Source: Chromatiaceae bacterium
GTDB lineage: Bacteria; Pseudomonadota; Gammaproteobacteria; Chromatiales; Chromatiaceae
Direction of reading: 5' to 3'
DNA: 64,000 bases
NCBI GenBank assembly: GCA_024235255.1
Contig: JACKMT010000002.1
Location: forward strand, 806,001-870,000
In this document: one piece after another, positions 26,481 through 36,540 of the stretch
How the letters are laid out: every line of letters begins with the position of its first letter
How positions within the stretch are numbered: position 1 is the first letter of the stretch
Position numbers and translations under genes: made by a program
The notes under the pieces: generated by a model
What the model saw: only the letters and a program-made list of their open reading frames with translations
What the model was told of the DNA's origin: nothing
Databases searched by the model: none

Positions 26481-27083
26481 ATGACAGATCAGATTTTCCT
26501 TGCTTCCCGCTCTCCGCGCAGGCGTGAACTGCTGCACCAGATTGGTATACGCCACAGGCTGGTCGATGTTGCAGTAGACGAGTCGATCCGGCAGTGCGAA
26601 ACACCTTCTGCATATGTGGTTCGGCTGGCGCTGGCCAAGGCCAGGGCGGGTGCTGCCAAGCTCGCCGCAGGCAACCGGCTGCCGGTGCTCGGCGCCGATA
26701 CCGCGGTGGTTGCGGGCGGGGAACTGCTCGGTAAACCGGCTGACCGGGGCCAGGCACTGGCCATGCTGCGGCGACTCTCCGGGCAGACCCACGAGGTGCT
26801 GACAGCTGTGGCACTGGTGGCGGAGCAGACCGAGAGCAGACTCAGTTCGAGCCAGGTCAGCTTTCGCCGGATCGATCGTGCGGAAGCGGAAGCCTACTGG
26901 GACTCCGGCGAGCCCGCCGATAAGGCGGGCGGGTATGCTATTCAAGGCGCCGGTGCAATATTTGTCTCGCACCTGCAGGGCAGCTATTCCGGTGTGATGG
27001 GGCTGCCGCTGTTCGAAACTGCGGAACTGCTGGCAAATGCAGGAATCAAAATTTTGCAACTGAGTCTAACGGCAAGAAAATAA
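26481..27083 (+). CDS. maf: Maf-family nucleoside triphosphate pyrophosphatase
   Basis: A cytoplasmic Maf pyrophosphatase of about 200 residues that hydrolyses non-canonical or pyrimidine nucleoside triphosphates. Signature motifs are FLASRSPRRRELLHQIG at the start, LGADTAVV, and DKAGGYAIQGAGAIFV near residue 155. The ATG at 26481 is used; a TTG three codons upstream is possible. It is followed 4 nt later by rng, the gammaproteobacterial maf-rng-yhdP order (yhdE in Escherichia coli). Confidence 0.95.
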   Translation: MTDQIFLASRSPRRRELLHQIGIRHRLVDVAVDESIRQCETPSAYVVRLALAKARAGAAKLAAGNRLPVLGADTAVVAGGELLGKPADRGQALAMLRRLSGQTHEVLTAVALVAEQTESRLSSSQVSFRRIDRAEAEAYWDSGEPADKAGGYAIQGAGAIFVSHLQGSYSGVMGLPLFETAELLANAGIKILQLSLTARK

Positions 27084-27087
27084 TCCG

Positions 27088-28548
27088 ATGAGCGAAGAGA
27101 TCCTGGTCAATGTCAGCCCGCCGGAAACCCGCGTTGCCGTTATCGAGAACGGTATCGCGCAGGAGATCATTATCGAGCGTACTGCCAAACGGGGTCTCGT
27201 GGGCAATATTTACAAGGGTAAAGTCTGCCGCGTACTCCCTGGCATGCAGGCGGCCTTTGTGGAAATCGGGCTGGATCGGGCTGCTTTTCTGCACGCTTCC
27301 GATATCAGTTGCAAAACAAGAGATGAGCTGGGGCAACCTTGCACTATCAATCATCTGGTGCGTGAGGGTGGCGAGATCATCGTCCAGGTGGTAAAAGACC
27401 CGTTGGGATCCAAGGGGGCGAGGTTGACGACCAGCCTCTCCGTACCTTCCCGCTACCTGGTATTCATGCCCTCTTTGCAAAGCGCAGGTGTCTCGCAGAA
27501 AATCGAGAATCCGGAGGAACGGGCGCGTCTGCGCAACACCATCGACGCCTTTCTGAAAGAGTCCGGATGCCGGGGCGGCTTCATCGCCAGAACCGCCGCG
27601 GAGGGTGTCGGAGAGGCGACGCTGAAATCGGATATGCTGTTCCTTTCCCGGCTCTGGGGCGATATCGAGGAGCGCCACAAATCCGCAACCCCCGGTGATC
27701 TGATCCACGAAGATCTGCCCCTGCTGCTGCGTGCGCTACGTGATCTGGTGACTCCCGAGGTGGAAAAGATCTGGATAGATTCGCAGGCGAGCTGCGAGAA
27801 AGCGCAGCAGTTCGCCGACAAATTGATCCCGGATCTCAATGTGCAGATCGAATATTACGCCGGCGCCCGGCCGCTGTTTGATCTCTATAATGTCGAAGAT
27901 GAGATAGAGAAAGCGCTGCAGCGTAAGGTGGAACTCAAGTCGGGTGGGCATCTGGTCATCGACCAGACCGAGGCGATGACGACCATCGATGTCAATACCG
28001 GCGCGTTTGTTGGCCACCGCAATTTGGAGGAGACTATCTACAAGACCAACATGGAGGCTGCTCAGGCCATCGGACGGCAGCTGCGGCTGCGTAATCTTGG
28101 CGGTATCATCATTATCGATTTCATTGACATGACTGATGATGAGCATAAACGCCAGGTCATCCGGGCGTTGGAAAAATGCCTGTCCCGCGACCACGCCAAG
28201 ACTCAGATCACCGAGGTTTCCGCACTGGGGCTGGTCGAGATGACGCGTAAGCGCACCCGTGAATCCCTGGAGCATGTGCTGTGCGAATCCTGCCCCTGCT
28301 GCAATGGGCGCGGCTCCCTGAAAACCGCGGAGACCACCTGCTATGAGATTTTCCGCGAGATTCTGCGCGAAGCCAGACAGTTCGACGTCGAATCGCTGCT
28401 GGTACTCGCCTCCCAGGAGGCGATCGACCATCTGCAGGACGAGGAGTCATCCAATCTGGCCGAGTTGGAAGCCTTTATCGGAAAAACCATTCGTCTGCAG
28501 GCAGAGCTGCTCTACACCCAGGAACAGTATGACATCGTCCTCATCTGA
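27088..28548 (+). CDS. rng: Ribonuclease G
   Basis: RNase G is an endoribonuclease that matures the 5' end of 16S rRNA and degrades some mRNAs. The 486-residue protein has the N-terminal S1-like RNA-binding domain (GLVGNIYKGKVCRVLPGMQAAF, cut here at 20 of its residues) and the RNase E/G core with catalytic aspartates in TTIDVNTGAFVG and IIIIDFIDM. It also has the zinc-link cysteines in CESCPCC. It lacks the long C-terminal scaffold of RNase E, and its length matches RNase G (489). Confidence 0.97.
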   Translation: MSEEILVNVSPPETRVAVIENGIAQEIIIERTAKRGLVGNIYKGKVCRVLPGMQAAFVEIGLDRAAFLHASDISCKTRDELGQPCTINHLVREGGEIIVQVVKDPLGSKGARLTTSLSVPSRYLVFMPSLQSAGVSQKIENPEERARLRNTIDAFLKESGCRGGFIARTAAEGVGEATLKSDMLFLSRLWGDIEERHKSATPGDLIHEDLPLLLRALRDLVTPEVEKIWIDSQASCEKAQQFADKLIPDLNVQIEYYAGARPLFDLYNVEDEIEKALQRKVELKSGGHLVIDQTEAMTTIDVNTGAFVGHRNLEETIYKTNMEAAQAIGRQLRLRNLGGIIIIDFIDMTDDEHKRQVIRALEKCLSRDHAKTQITEVSALGLVEMTRKRTRESLEHVLCESCPCCNGRGSLKTAETTCYEIFREILREARQFDVESLLVLASQEAIDHLQDEESSNLAELEAFIGKTIRLQAELLYTQEQYDIVLI

Positions 28549-28575
28549 TCCCATCTGTTCCTGAACCGTCCTGAG

Positions 28576-31500
28576 ATGATTCGTATCACCAAGTTACTTG
28601 CAGCCAGGTTACTGCAGCTGCTGCTGGTGCTGATCGTTGTGAGTGCAATGCTGATCGGCAGTTTGCGTCTGCTGACACCCGCCGTCGGCTACTACCGGGC
28701 GGAACTCGAGCAGTGGGCAAGCCAACTGGTGCAACGCCCGGTGCGTATCGGCGGACTTTCGGCCAGCTGGCAGGGTCTGGGACCGGAACTGGTGCTCAGT
28801 TCGGTGGAGATCGATGTGCCCGGAGCTGCGCACAACACACTGAAACTGGCGGAAATCCGGGTCAACCTGGCAGTTCTGGAGAGCTTGCGCAAGCTTACGC
28901 TTAAGACCCGGCAGGTGGTTCTCTCCCGGGTCAGCTTGCTGGCCACGCGCAACCCTGACGGATCTTTCACAATCGGCGGACTGGATGCCTTCAGCGGCGG
29001 CAGCGGCAGCAGTGCGGGGTTGTTTGCACTCCCTTCTCGCATCCGGCTGGAAGAGAGTGAAATTACTTTTGATGACCGACTCGCCGGCACTGCCCCGCAG
29101 CAGTTCCGCAATGTCAACGCACAGCTGCGCAATGCCGGGTCGCGTCATCAGCTCGAAGCCAACCTGCCCTTTCCGGGCGGCGGAGAGCTCGAACTGAAGG
29201 CGGACCTCCGGCGGGATACCGGCGGTGCCGAGGGCTGGCGTGCGGTGGTTTACCTCAAAGGCCGGGAGATCGCGCTGGCCAGCCTGCTCCGGGCCGGCGT
29301 TGTGCAGGGCTATACCCCGGCTGCGGGAAGCCTGGATCTGGAACTCTGGAGTGACTGGAGCGATGGCCGTTTTCAGCGCACGCAAGGCCGGGGTGAAATC
29401 ACTCGGCTACTGTTCAGGCGCGAGGCAACCTGGGACACAGCTGCGCAGGAGCTCGAAGTCGACCGTCTGGGGGGTAGCTTTCTCTGGACCCCGCAACCAG
29501 GGGGCTGGAAACTGGATGTAAAAGATTTCGCATTCGTACGCAACGGATCCGCCTGGCCCGGGAGTGACTTCTCACTCTCGGCTCACATCGGCGAGGATAG
29601 GGGAATGCAGCTGTTGGCCGGGGCTGACTTTATGCGGGTCGAAGATGTCGCCGCTGTCGCCGGGATGTTTCTCCCGCAACAGCCGGAAATTGCGCAGGCA
29701 TTGCAGACAATCGCTCCGGTGGGGGAGTTGCACGAACTCAGGTTTGAGTGGTTCGACAACGTGGAGCGGCAGACGGCCTGGTCACTGCAGGGGCGATTCG
29801 AATCGTTGACGACTCAGCCTTGGAAGAGGGTTCCCGGCGTGCAGGAGCTGGAGGCACATTTCTGGGTGAGCCAGGATGCGGGCAGCCTGCTGCTCGACAG
29901 CCACGCCACCGTGCTGCATTTTCCCGGTCTGTTCCGGGATCCGCTTGAGTTGAAATCGCTCCGGGGGCAGATATCCTGGCGCCGGGGAGAGGACGGTGGC
30001 TGGCGGTTGCAGACGCCCGATCTGGCGGCGGTTACCAAGGATATCCGTACCAACACCCGGCTCTTGCTTGATCTTCCCGGGCAGAAAGAGAAATCGGCAT
30101 TCATGGATCTCCAGACCGATTTTTCCGATGGCCTGGCCATCAATGCGCACCGCTACTATCCGGTGGGTATCATGCCGGACGCCGTTGTTGCCTGGCTCGA
30201 CCGCGGCATCGTCGATGGCAGAGTGATTTCGGGCAGCGCGCTGGTGCGCGGACCGCTGCACGACTTTCCGTTTCATAAGACCCACAACGGCGTGTTCGAG
30301 GTCTTCTTCCACACCGACAACATGACCATCGATTATGCGCCCGGCTGGCCCAGGTTGACCGATGTTGCTGCCGAGGTTCGATTTCTGCAGAACGGATTTG
30401 AATTTGAGGCCACGCGGGGCGCGATATTCGACAGCCGGCTGCAGCAGGTCAAAGGGGGCATCGCAGACTTCCGCGCTGCGCCGTTCGAGTTGCAAGGCAG
30501 CGTGCAGGGCGCGCTGTACAACAACTTGCGGCTGCTGCGCGAATCGCCCTTGGCCGGGGAGTTTGCGCTGTTCACCGAGGGAATGGATGCCGAGGGTGAG
30601 GCGGTTACGCAGCTGGATCTGACGATTCCTATCAGGCCGGATCAGCAGTTTAATCTGGACGGAACACTCGGCTTCAGCGAAAACAGTCTCCATCTCAAGG
30701 CATGGCAGCTCCCCCTTACCGATATCTTTGGCAGCCTGAATTTTAGCCACCGGGATATCACCGCCGTTGGACTTAAGGCGAAGGCGCTGGGCAGCGCTAT
30801 CGAACTGGATATCGGGAGTCTCTCCAAGCCGGCCAAGGTTACCCGGATAACTGCACGGACGAAGAGCTCCAGCCGGCAGTTGGCGCTGCGTTTTCCGGAA
30901 CTGGATTTTACGCCGCTGCAGGGGGAGTCAGCGTTGACGCTGCACCTGGATATTCCGCACCGCTTAGCAAGCGGTCAAGAGGCGCCCTCCATCTTGATCT
31001 CGTCAGATCTGACAGGAATGGAAATCGGACTGCCGGCGCCATTCGGGAAACGCGCCGATGAAGCGCGGGCATTTACGCTCAGCGCGGATTTCCCGGAAAG
31101 CCGCGACAGCAAGGTCTATATTGAATACGGTCCGCTGCTGCACCTTGCATTATCGCTGGAAACTGCTGCCGGCAGAGATAAAACATTTAAGCGGGGCGCC
31201 CTTCAGCTTGGCGGAGCACCGGCCCGGCTGCCGGCAGATGAGGGGTTTGAGATCGGCGGTAAGCTCAAACTTCTGGACCTGACTGCCTGGTCCGGTCTGT
31301 TGCAGTCGCAAAGAGGCCCGCAGCGTTCACCGCCGTTGAACAAGCTTGAACTGGACGTGGAAAGGGTGACGGCGGGTGATTTCGGTCTGGACCATGTCAG
31401 CCTTTCGCTGGTTCGCAAAAATGGGCGCCTCGGCGGTCAACTCGCCAGCCGTCAGGCCGAAGGTCACATTGAGCTACCCGACGATATTCAGCAGACCCCG

Positions 31501-32616
31501 GTTAATGTTCGGCTGCAGCGCCTCAGCCTGCACTATGCACCCGACAAGCAGGAGAAGCCGCAACGGGGGAGTTCTAATGTGATCGATCCAACCACGCTGC
31601 CCGCGTTCGATCTGAAGGTCGAACGGACTGAAGTCAACAATCAGGATTACGGGCAGCTGGCGCTGCTCTCCCGGCGTATACCCGCAGGCCAGCAGCTGCA
31701 GCGCTTCTCGTTGGACGCCAAGCAGCTGCAACTCACTGCTTCCGGCGATTGGACCCAGGCTGGGCCGGAGCGTCAGCACACCCGTTTGCAGTTCACACTA
31801 GCCACGGAGTCCCTTGGTAAATTGCTGGATGACCTCGGTTATCAACACTATATAGACCGGGCGCCGGCAGAATTGGAGTGCCAGGTGGATTGGCCGGACT
31901 CACCGGTCGGCTTTCGCACCGAGATTCTCAACGGGCGGGTCGGTCTGCAGCTTGAGAAAGGCCAGTTTCTGAATGTGGATCCCGGAATTGGCCGGGTATT
32001 CGGATTGTTGAATATCGCCGCACTGCAGCGGCGTCTGACTCTCGATTTCAGCGACCTGTTGAACAAAGGTTTGGCATTCGACAGTGTCGCAGGCAACTTT
32101 GAGCTGAAAAACGGCGACGCGCATACCACCGATTTTCAAATCAAGGGTCCTTCGGCCCAGGTGGATATTTCCGGCCGGACCGGGCTGGCGCGCGAAGATT
32201 TCGACCAGCTGGTTACGGTGACGCCGCACCTCTCCGCGGCACTCCCGGTAGCCGGATTGCTGGCCGGAGGGCCGGTAGGCGGCGCCGCTATGCTGCTTGC
32301 CCAAGGCCTGATCGGTAAAGAGTTTGACAAGGCGTCGAAGCGGCAGTACCAAGTCAAGGGCGCGTGGAGCGATCCGGTGCTGACACCGTTGTCCGCCGAT
32401 AAGATGGCGGTCGACGCGGAACCGGTAAAACCGGAAAAACCGGTCACAAAGGTTACCACAGAGTCGGCAGTTGCGGGGTCGGTTGAGCAGGACGATGCCA
32501 ATCTCCCTGACACGGGTGCGACAGGGTTGTTCGATGCATTGAAAAAGCAGTTTACACCGACCCCACGAATTCATCAGGAGGACAGAGAGGGTGGCATTTT
32601 GGGGAGTGACCCCTAG
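28576..32616 (+). CDS. yhdP: YhdP family AsmA-like envelope protein
   Basis: A very large (1346-residue) envelope protein: one N-terminal membrane helix (about residues 10-33, LLQLLLVLIVVSAMLIGSL) and a long periplasmic region predicted to be mostly beta-strand. YhdP and other AsmA-like proteins form hydrophobic grooves that bridge the periplasm and move phospholipids to the outer membrane. The start (RAELEQWASQLVQRPVRIG), the region near GLPAPFGKRADEARAF and the C-terminal AsmA-like part (NGRVGLQLEKGQFLNVDPG) fit the family. Escherichia coli YhdP has 1266 residues. Position between rng and tldD agrees. Confidence 0.93.
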   Translation: MIRITKLLAARLLQLLLVLIVVSAMLIGSLRLLTPAVGYYRAELEQWASQLVQRPVRIGGLSASWQGLGPELVLSSVEIDVPGAAHNTLKLAEIRVNLAVLESLRKLTLKTRQVVLSRVSLLATRNPDGSFTIGGLDAFSGGSGSSAGLFALPSRIRLEESEITFDDRLAGTAPQQFRNVNAQLRNAGSRHQLEANLPFPGGGELELKADLRRDTGGAEGWRAVVYLKGREIALASLLRAGVVQGYTPAAGSLDLELWSDWSDGRFQRTQGRGEITRLLFRREATWDTAAQELEVDRLGGSFLWTPQPGGWKLDVKDFAFVRNGSAWPGSDFSLSAHIGEDRGMQLLAGADFMRVEDVAAVAGMFLPQQPEIAQALQTIAPVGELHELRFEWFDNVERQTAWSLQGRFESLTTQPWKRVPGVQELEAHFWVSQDAGSLLLDSHATVLHFPGLFRDPLELKSLRGQISWRRGEDGGWRLQTPDLAAVTKDIRTNTRLLLDLPGQKEKSAFMDLQTDFSDGLAINAHRYYPVGIMPDAVVAWLDRGIVDGRVISGSALVRGPLHDFPFHKTHNGVFEVFFHTDNMTIDYAPGWPRLTDVAAEVRFLQNGFEFEATRGAIFDSRLQQVKGGIADFRAAPFELQGSVQGALYNNLRLLRESPLAGEFALFTEGMDAEGEAVTQLDLTIPIRPDQQFNLDGTLGFSENSLHLKAWQLPLTDIFGSLNFSHRDITAVGLKAKALGSAIELDIGSLSKPAKVTRITARTKSSSRQLALRFPELDFTPLQGESALTLHLDIPHRLASGQEAPSILISSDLTGMEIGLPAPFGKRADEARAFTLSADFPESRDSKVYIEYGPLLHLALSLETAAGRDKTFKRGALQLGGAPARLPADEGFEIGGKLKLLDLTAWSGLLQSQRGPQRSPPLNKLELDVERVTAGDFGLDHVSLSLVRKNGRLGGQLASRQAEGHIELPDDIQQTPVNVRLQRLSLHYAPDKQEKPQRGSSNVIDPTTLPAFDLKVERTEVNNQDYGQLALLSRRIPAGQQLQRFSLDAKQLQLTASGDWTQAGPERQHTRLQFTLATESLGKLLDDLGYQHYIDRAPAELECQVDWPDSPVGFRTEILNGRVGLQLEKGQFLNVDPGIGRVFGLLNIAALQRRLTLDFSDLLNKGLAFDSVAGNFELKNGDAHTTDFQIKGPSAQVDISGRTGLAREDFDQLVTVTPHLSAALPVAGLLAGGPVGGAAMLLAQGLIGKEFDKASKRQYQVKGAWSDPVLTPLSADKMAVDAEPVKPEKPVTKVTTESAVAGSVEQDDANLPDTGATGLFDALKKQFTPTPRIHQEDREGGILGSDP

Positions 32617-32736
32617 ACGGCAGCCGATGATGGTAGTGCCAAGCTGACAGTTCCAGCGCTTCATCGCGATATGCTATTCTGCCGCTGAACTTCCGTTTAG
32701 CGGAATAACGAAACAGTGACGGTAACCACCAGGATT

Positions 32737-33567
32737 ATGAGTGATAAACGAAAATATGCCGCAGCCATCCAGATGGCCAGCGGACCCAATGTCAGCGCCA
32801 ATCTGCTGACAGCGGACCATCTGATAAGTGAAGCGGTGGAGAGTGGAGCGGGACTGGTGGTTCTGCCGGAGAACTTCGCCTTCATGGGCGAGCACGACAA
32901 AGATGTACTTTCGCTGCGCGAAAGCGACGGCGAGGGTCCGCTGCAGGAGTACCTCAGCCAAATTGCCAGGCGTCATGGCATCTGGCTGGTCGGGGGCACC
33001 ATTCCGTTGGAAGCGCAAAGCAACAGCAAGGTGCGTGCTGCCTGTCTGATCTATAACGACCAGGGGGAGCGGGTCGCGCGTTACGACAAGATGCACCTGT
33101 TTGATGTCAATTTAGTGGAAGCGCACGAGCGCTACTCGGAGTCCGAGGTGATCGAACCGGGCGGTGAGACGGTGGTGGTCGATTCACCTTTTGGCAAGTT
33201 GGGCGTTGCGGTCTGCTACGATCTGCGGTTCCCGGAGATCTTCCGTAAACTGCTGGATAAGGGCATGGAGGTTGCCTGCCTGCCGGCTGCTTTCACAGCC
33301 ATTACCGGAAAAGCCCACTGGGAGACGCTGGTGCGCGCCAGAGCGATCGAAAACCTGAGTTACGTGGTAGCTGCGGCCCAGGGAGGATTCCATATCAGCG
33401 GCCGCGAAACCCATGGCCACAGTATGATTGTGGATCCCTGGGGAACGATACTGGCGCAGTCGCCCCGTGTCACCGGCGCTATCTGCTGCGCGTTGGATCT
33501 GGACTACCTGACCACCACCAGGCGTAACTTTCCAACGATATCTCACCGGAAGATTCGCTGCACCTGA
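32737..33567 (+). CDS. Nitrilase-superfamily amidase (Nit-type)
   Basis: A cytoplasmic carbon-nitrogen hydrolase of about 276 residues. The catalytic triad is visible: Glu in VVLPENFAFMG, Lys in ARYDKMHLFDV and Cys in GVAVCYDLRFPEIFRKL. The motif context fits the Nit1-like group that hydrolyses deaminated glutathione, a metabolite-repair role. The ATG at 32737 is chosen, though AGGA is too close to it; a GTG at 32716 is an alternative. It sits between yhdP and tldD, a frequent arrangement in Gammaproteobacteria. Confidence 0.92.
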   Translation: MSDKRKYAAAIQMASGPNVSANLLTADHLISEAVESGAGLVVLPENFAFMGEHDKDVLSLRESDGEGPLQEYLSQIARRHGIWLVGGTIPLEAQSNSKVRAACLIYNDQGERVARYDKMHLFDVNLVEAHERYSESEVIEPGGETVVVDSPFGKLGVAVCYDLRFPEIFRKLLDKGMEVACLPAAFTAITGKAHWETLVRARAIENLSYVVAAAQGGFHISGRETHGHSMIVDPWGTILAQSPRVTGAICCALDLDYLTTTRRNFPTISHRKIRCT

Positions 33568-33624
33568 AGCATTGGCTGCGAGTGACCAAAACTGAGTAGC
33601 CAAACCTGCCAGCGATAAAGGTTG

Positions 33625-33650
33625 AATTGCGCCGTTGTCGCCGCAATTTT
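33625..33650 (+). terminator. Possible terminator after the nitrilase gene
   Basis: AATTGCG (33625-33631) pairs with CGCAATT (33642-33648), the stem merging into a short T run, in the 131-nt gap before tldD. The loop is 10 nt. Weak but plausible intrinsic terminator. Confidence 0.4.
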
Positions 33651-33698
33651 CTGCTAACAGATATCCCTAATTAATCGAACCGCCTACAGAGACAGACT

Positions 33699-35138
33699 AT
33701 GTCCAACATGATCGATATCGCCCGTACTGCGCTGTTGCAACCTGCTAATCTGCAGGACCACCATCTCGACCAGGTGATGGATCAGCTGCTCGCTGCCAGC
33801 ATCGATGCCGCTGATATCTACTTTCAGAACAGCAGACTCGAGTCCTGGGTGTTGGAGGATGGCATTATCAAAGAGGGCGCCTACAACATCGAGCAAGGTG
33901 TGGGGGTGCGCGCAATCAGTGGGGAGAAGACTGGATTCGCCTACACCGACGAGATCGAACTGCCCAGTTTGCTGGAGGCAGGCCGGACCGCCCGTGCCAT
34001 CGCCCGCAGCGGCGGCCGGGGCAGCGTCCGGGTACGGGGTGTCATGCCGGAACGCTACTATTACGAACCGATAAATCCTTTGGCGACGTTGACTGAAACC
34101 GAGAAAGTCGAACTGTTGCACAAATTGGATGCAGAGGCGCGTAGGCAGGATCCCAGGGTTACCCAAGTGATCGCCAGTCTGGTGGCGGCACACGATGTGG
34201 TCCTGATTGTGCGCAGCGACGGTCACCTCAGCGGCGACGTGCGTCCATTGGTGCGCTGCAACGTTCACGTGATCGTCGAGCATGACGGCAAGCGGGAGCA
34301 GGGATTCAGTGGCGGCGGCGCCCGGCAGGGGTTCCAGTTCTTTCTTGACGAGGAGCGCGCCCTTGGTTACGCCCGGGAGGCGGTACGGCAGGCGCTGGTC
34401 AACCTGGACGCAGTTGCGGCACCTGCGGGCACTATGCCGGTGGTGCTCGGGCCGGGCTGGCCGGGTATTCTGCTGCACGAAGCGATCGGCCATGGACTGG
34501 AAGGCGATTTCAACCGCAAGGGGACTTCCGCCTTCAGCGGACGCATCGGACAGCGGGTCGCGACCGAGCAGTGCACGGTAGTTGACGATGGCACGCTGCC
34601 CGGCAGAAGAGGTTCGCTCAGTATCGATGATGAGGGCACTCCCGGACAGAACACAGTGCTGATCGAAAACGGCATCCTGAAGGGATATATGCATGACCGC
34701 CTCAACGCGCATCTGCTGGGCACAGCGTCTACCGGCAACGGGCGGCGCGAATCGTACGCCCACCTGCCGATGCCGCGCATGACCAATACCTATATGCTGC
34801 CCGGAAAAGAGGACCCGGCCGAGATTATCGCTTCGGTAGAAAAAGGGCTGTATGCGGTCAACTTCGGGGGCGGCCAGGTGGATATCACCTCGGGAAAATT
34901 TGTCTTTTCGGCGAGCGAAGCCTATCTCATCGAAAACGGCAAAATCACTGCTCCGGTCAAGGGCGCTACGCTGATCGGCAACGGCCCGGACGTACTCACC
35001 CGGGTCAGCATGGTGGGCAAAGATCTGGCACTGGATACCGGTGTGGGCACTTGCGGCAAGGAGGGTCAAAGCGTCCCGGTCGGGGTGGGGCAGCCCACGT
35101 TGAAAGTGGATGAGCTTACCGTAGGCGGAACCAACTGA
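33699..35138 (+). CDS. tldD: Metalloprotease TldD
   Basis: TldD is the catalytic half of the heterodimeric TldD/TldE zinc protease, which trims leader peptides and degrades small unfolded peptides. The 479-residue protein contains the zinc motif in LLHEAIGHGLEGDF (HExxxH) and the conserved EDGIIKEGAYNIEQGVGVRA near the start and GGGQVDITSGKFVFSASEAY near the end. Its partner gene follows after only 7 nt, so both subunits are made together, unlike in Escherichia coli where they are at distant loci. Confidence 0.97.
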   Translation: MSNMIDIARTALLQPANLQDHHLDQVMDQLLAASIDAADIYFQNSRLESWVLEDGIIKEGAYNIEQGVGVRAISGEKTGFAYTDEIELPSLLEAGRTARAIARSGGRGSVRVRGVMPERYYYEPINPLATLTETEKVELLHKLDAEARRQDPRVTQVIASLVAAHDVVLIVRSDGHLSGDVRPLVRCNVHVIVEHDGKREQGFSGGGARQGFQFFLDEERALGYAREAVRQALVNLDAVAAPAGTMPVVLGPGWPGILLHEAIGHGLEGDFNRKGTSAFSGRIGQRVATEQCTVVDDGTLPGRRGSLSIDDEGTPGQNTVLIENGILKGYMHDRLNAHLLGTASTGNGRRESYAHLPMPRMTNTYMLPGKEDPAEIIASVEKGLYAVNFGGGQVDITSGKFVFSASEAYLIENGKITAPVKGATLIGNGPDVLTRVSMVGKDLALDTGVGTCGKEGQSVPVGVGQPTLKVDELTVGGTN

Positions 35139-35145
35139 TAGCAGG

Positions 35146-36492
35146 ATGTCACAGCAGATGAAAGATATAAGAGATCGCCAGGCGCAATTGCAGCAAATGG
35201 TAGAGGATATGCTCCGAGAGGCCGCAGACCAGGGCGCCAGTGCTGCCGAGGCAGGGGTGAATTTCGATGTCGGACTCTCCGTCAGCGTACGCCTCGGGGA
35301 GGTGGAGACCATCGAACATACGCGCGACCAGGGCATGGCCGTCAGTGTCTATTTCGGCCACCGGAAAGGTTCTGCGAGCACCTCCGACTTCAAACCTGAA
35401 GCTATCCGGGATACGGTCCGCGCTGCCTGCAACATCGCCAGATTCACCACCGAAGACCGCTGCGCCGGCCTGGCCGATGCAGAGCGGATGGCGCAGACGC
35501 AGCCCGATCTGGATCTGTATCATCCTTGGGACATCGGCGTGGAGCAGGCCATCGCCCAGGGTAAAGAGTGCGAAGCCGCGGCGCGTGACCTGGACCCGCG
35601 TATCACCAACTCCGAGGGAGCGACGCTTACCAGCCACACCGGGCTGCAGGTGTACGGCAACAGCCACGGCTTCATCGGCGGCTATCCGAGCAGCAGCCAC
35701 AGCCTGAGCTGCTCCGTGATCGGTGGCGAAGGGGCGAGTATGCAGCGTGACTACTGGTATACCTCGGCACGCAGCCCCGCGGAACTGGAGTCGGCGCAGG
35801 CGGTGGGGCGGCGGGCCGGCGAGCGCACGCTGGCCCGGCTTGGCGCACGCCAGATCAAGACCTGCGAGGCGCCGGTTATTTTCCAGGCGGAGATGGCGGT
35901 CAGCCTGTTGCGCAGCCTGACCGGCGCGATCAGCGGTTCCTCACTCTATCGCCGTTCATCCTTTCTGCTCGATCAGTTGGAGCAACAGATTTTTCCGGAT
36001 TTTGTGCATATTCACGAAAACCCGTTGCTCCCGCGCGGACCCGCCAGTGCGCCCTTCGACAGTGAGGGTGTTGCCACAGCCCCCAAGGATCTGGTCCGCG
36101 ACGGGATACTGAAAAGCTATCTGCTGAGCAGCTACTCGGCCCGTAAGCTGAACCTGGAGTCGACCGGCAACGCCGGCGGTGTGCGAAACCTCTCCATCGA
36201 TTCCGGCAGCATGGACCTGGCAGAACTGTTGCGGCAGCTGGGCACCGGTCTGCTGGTAACCGAACTGATGGGCAGCGGGCTGAACATGGTGACCGGCGAC
36301 TACTCCCGGGGTGCGGCGGGTTTCTGGGTGGAGAACGGCGAAATCCTGTATCCGGTGGAGGAGATCACCATCGCCGGCAATATGAAACAGATGTTTGCCG
36401 GGCTGCAGGCGGTGGCAACCGATGTGGACCGGCGCGGCAACATGCGTACCGGTTCCTGGTTGTTGGGGCCGATGATGATTGCAGGAAGTTAG
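35146..36492 (+). CDS. pmbA: Metalloprotease subunit TldE (PmbA)
   Basis: PmbA/TldE, 448 residues, is the non-catalytic partner of TldD. It shows the family start (QQMVEDMLREAADQGASAAE) and the C-terminal segment ELMGSGLNMVTGDYSRGAAG ending GSWLLGPMMIAGS. The HExxxH zinc motif is absent, as expected for this subunit. It lies directly downstream of tldD. Confidence 0.96.
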   Translation: MSQQMKDIRDRQAQLQQMVEDMLREAADQGASAAEAGVNFDVGLSVSVRLGEVETIEHTRDQGMAVSVYFGHRKGSASTSDFKPEAIRDTVRAACNIARFTTEDRCAGLADAERMAQTQPDLDLYHPWDIGVEQAIAQGKECEAAARDLDPRITNSEGATLTSHTGLQVYGNSHGFIGGYPSSSHSLSCSVIGGEGASMQRDYWYTSARSPAELESAQAVGRRAGERTLARLGARQIKTCEAPVIFQAEMAVSLLRSLTGAISGSSLYRRSSFLLDQLEQQIFPDFVHIHENPLLPRGPASAPFDSEGVATAPKDLVRDGILKSYLLSSYSARKLNLESTGNAGGVRNLSIDSGSMDLAELLRQLGTGLLVTELMGSGLNMVTGDYSRGAAGFWVENGEILYPVEEITIAGNMKQMFAGLQAVATDVDRRGNMRTGSWLLGPMMIAGS

Positions 36493-36540
36493 CGCACAGC
36501 ATGACGCCTGGACCTATAATGCAGCGGAAAATTCGGGTAA

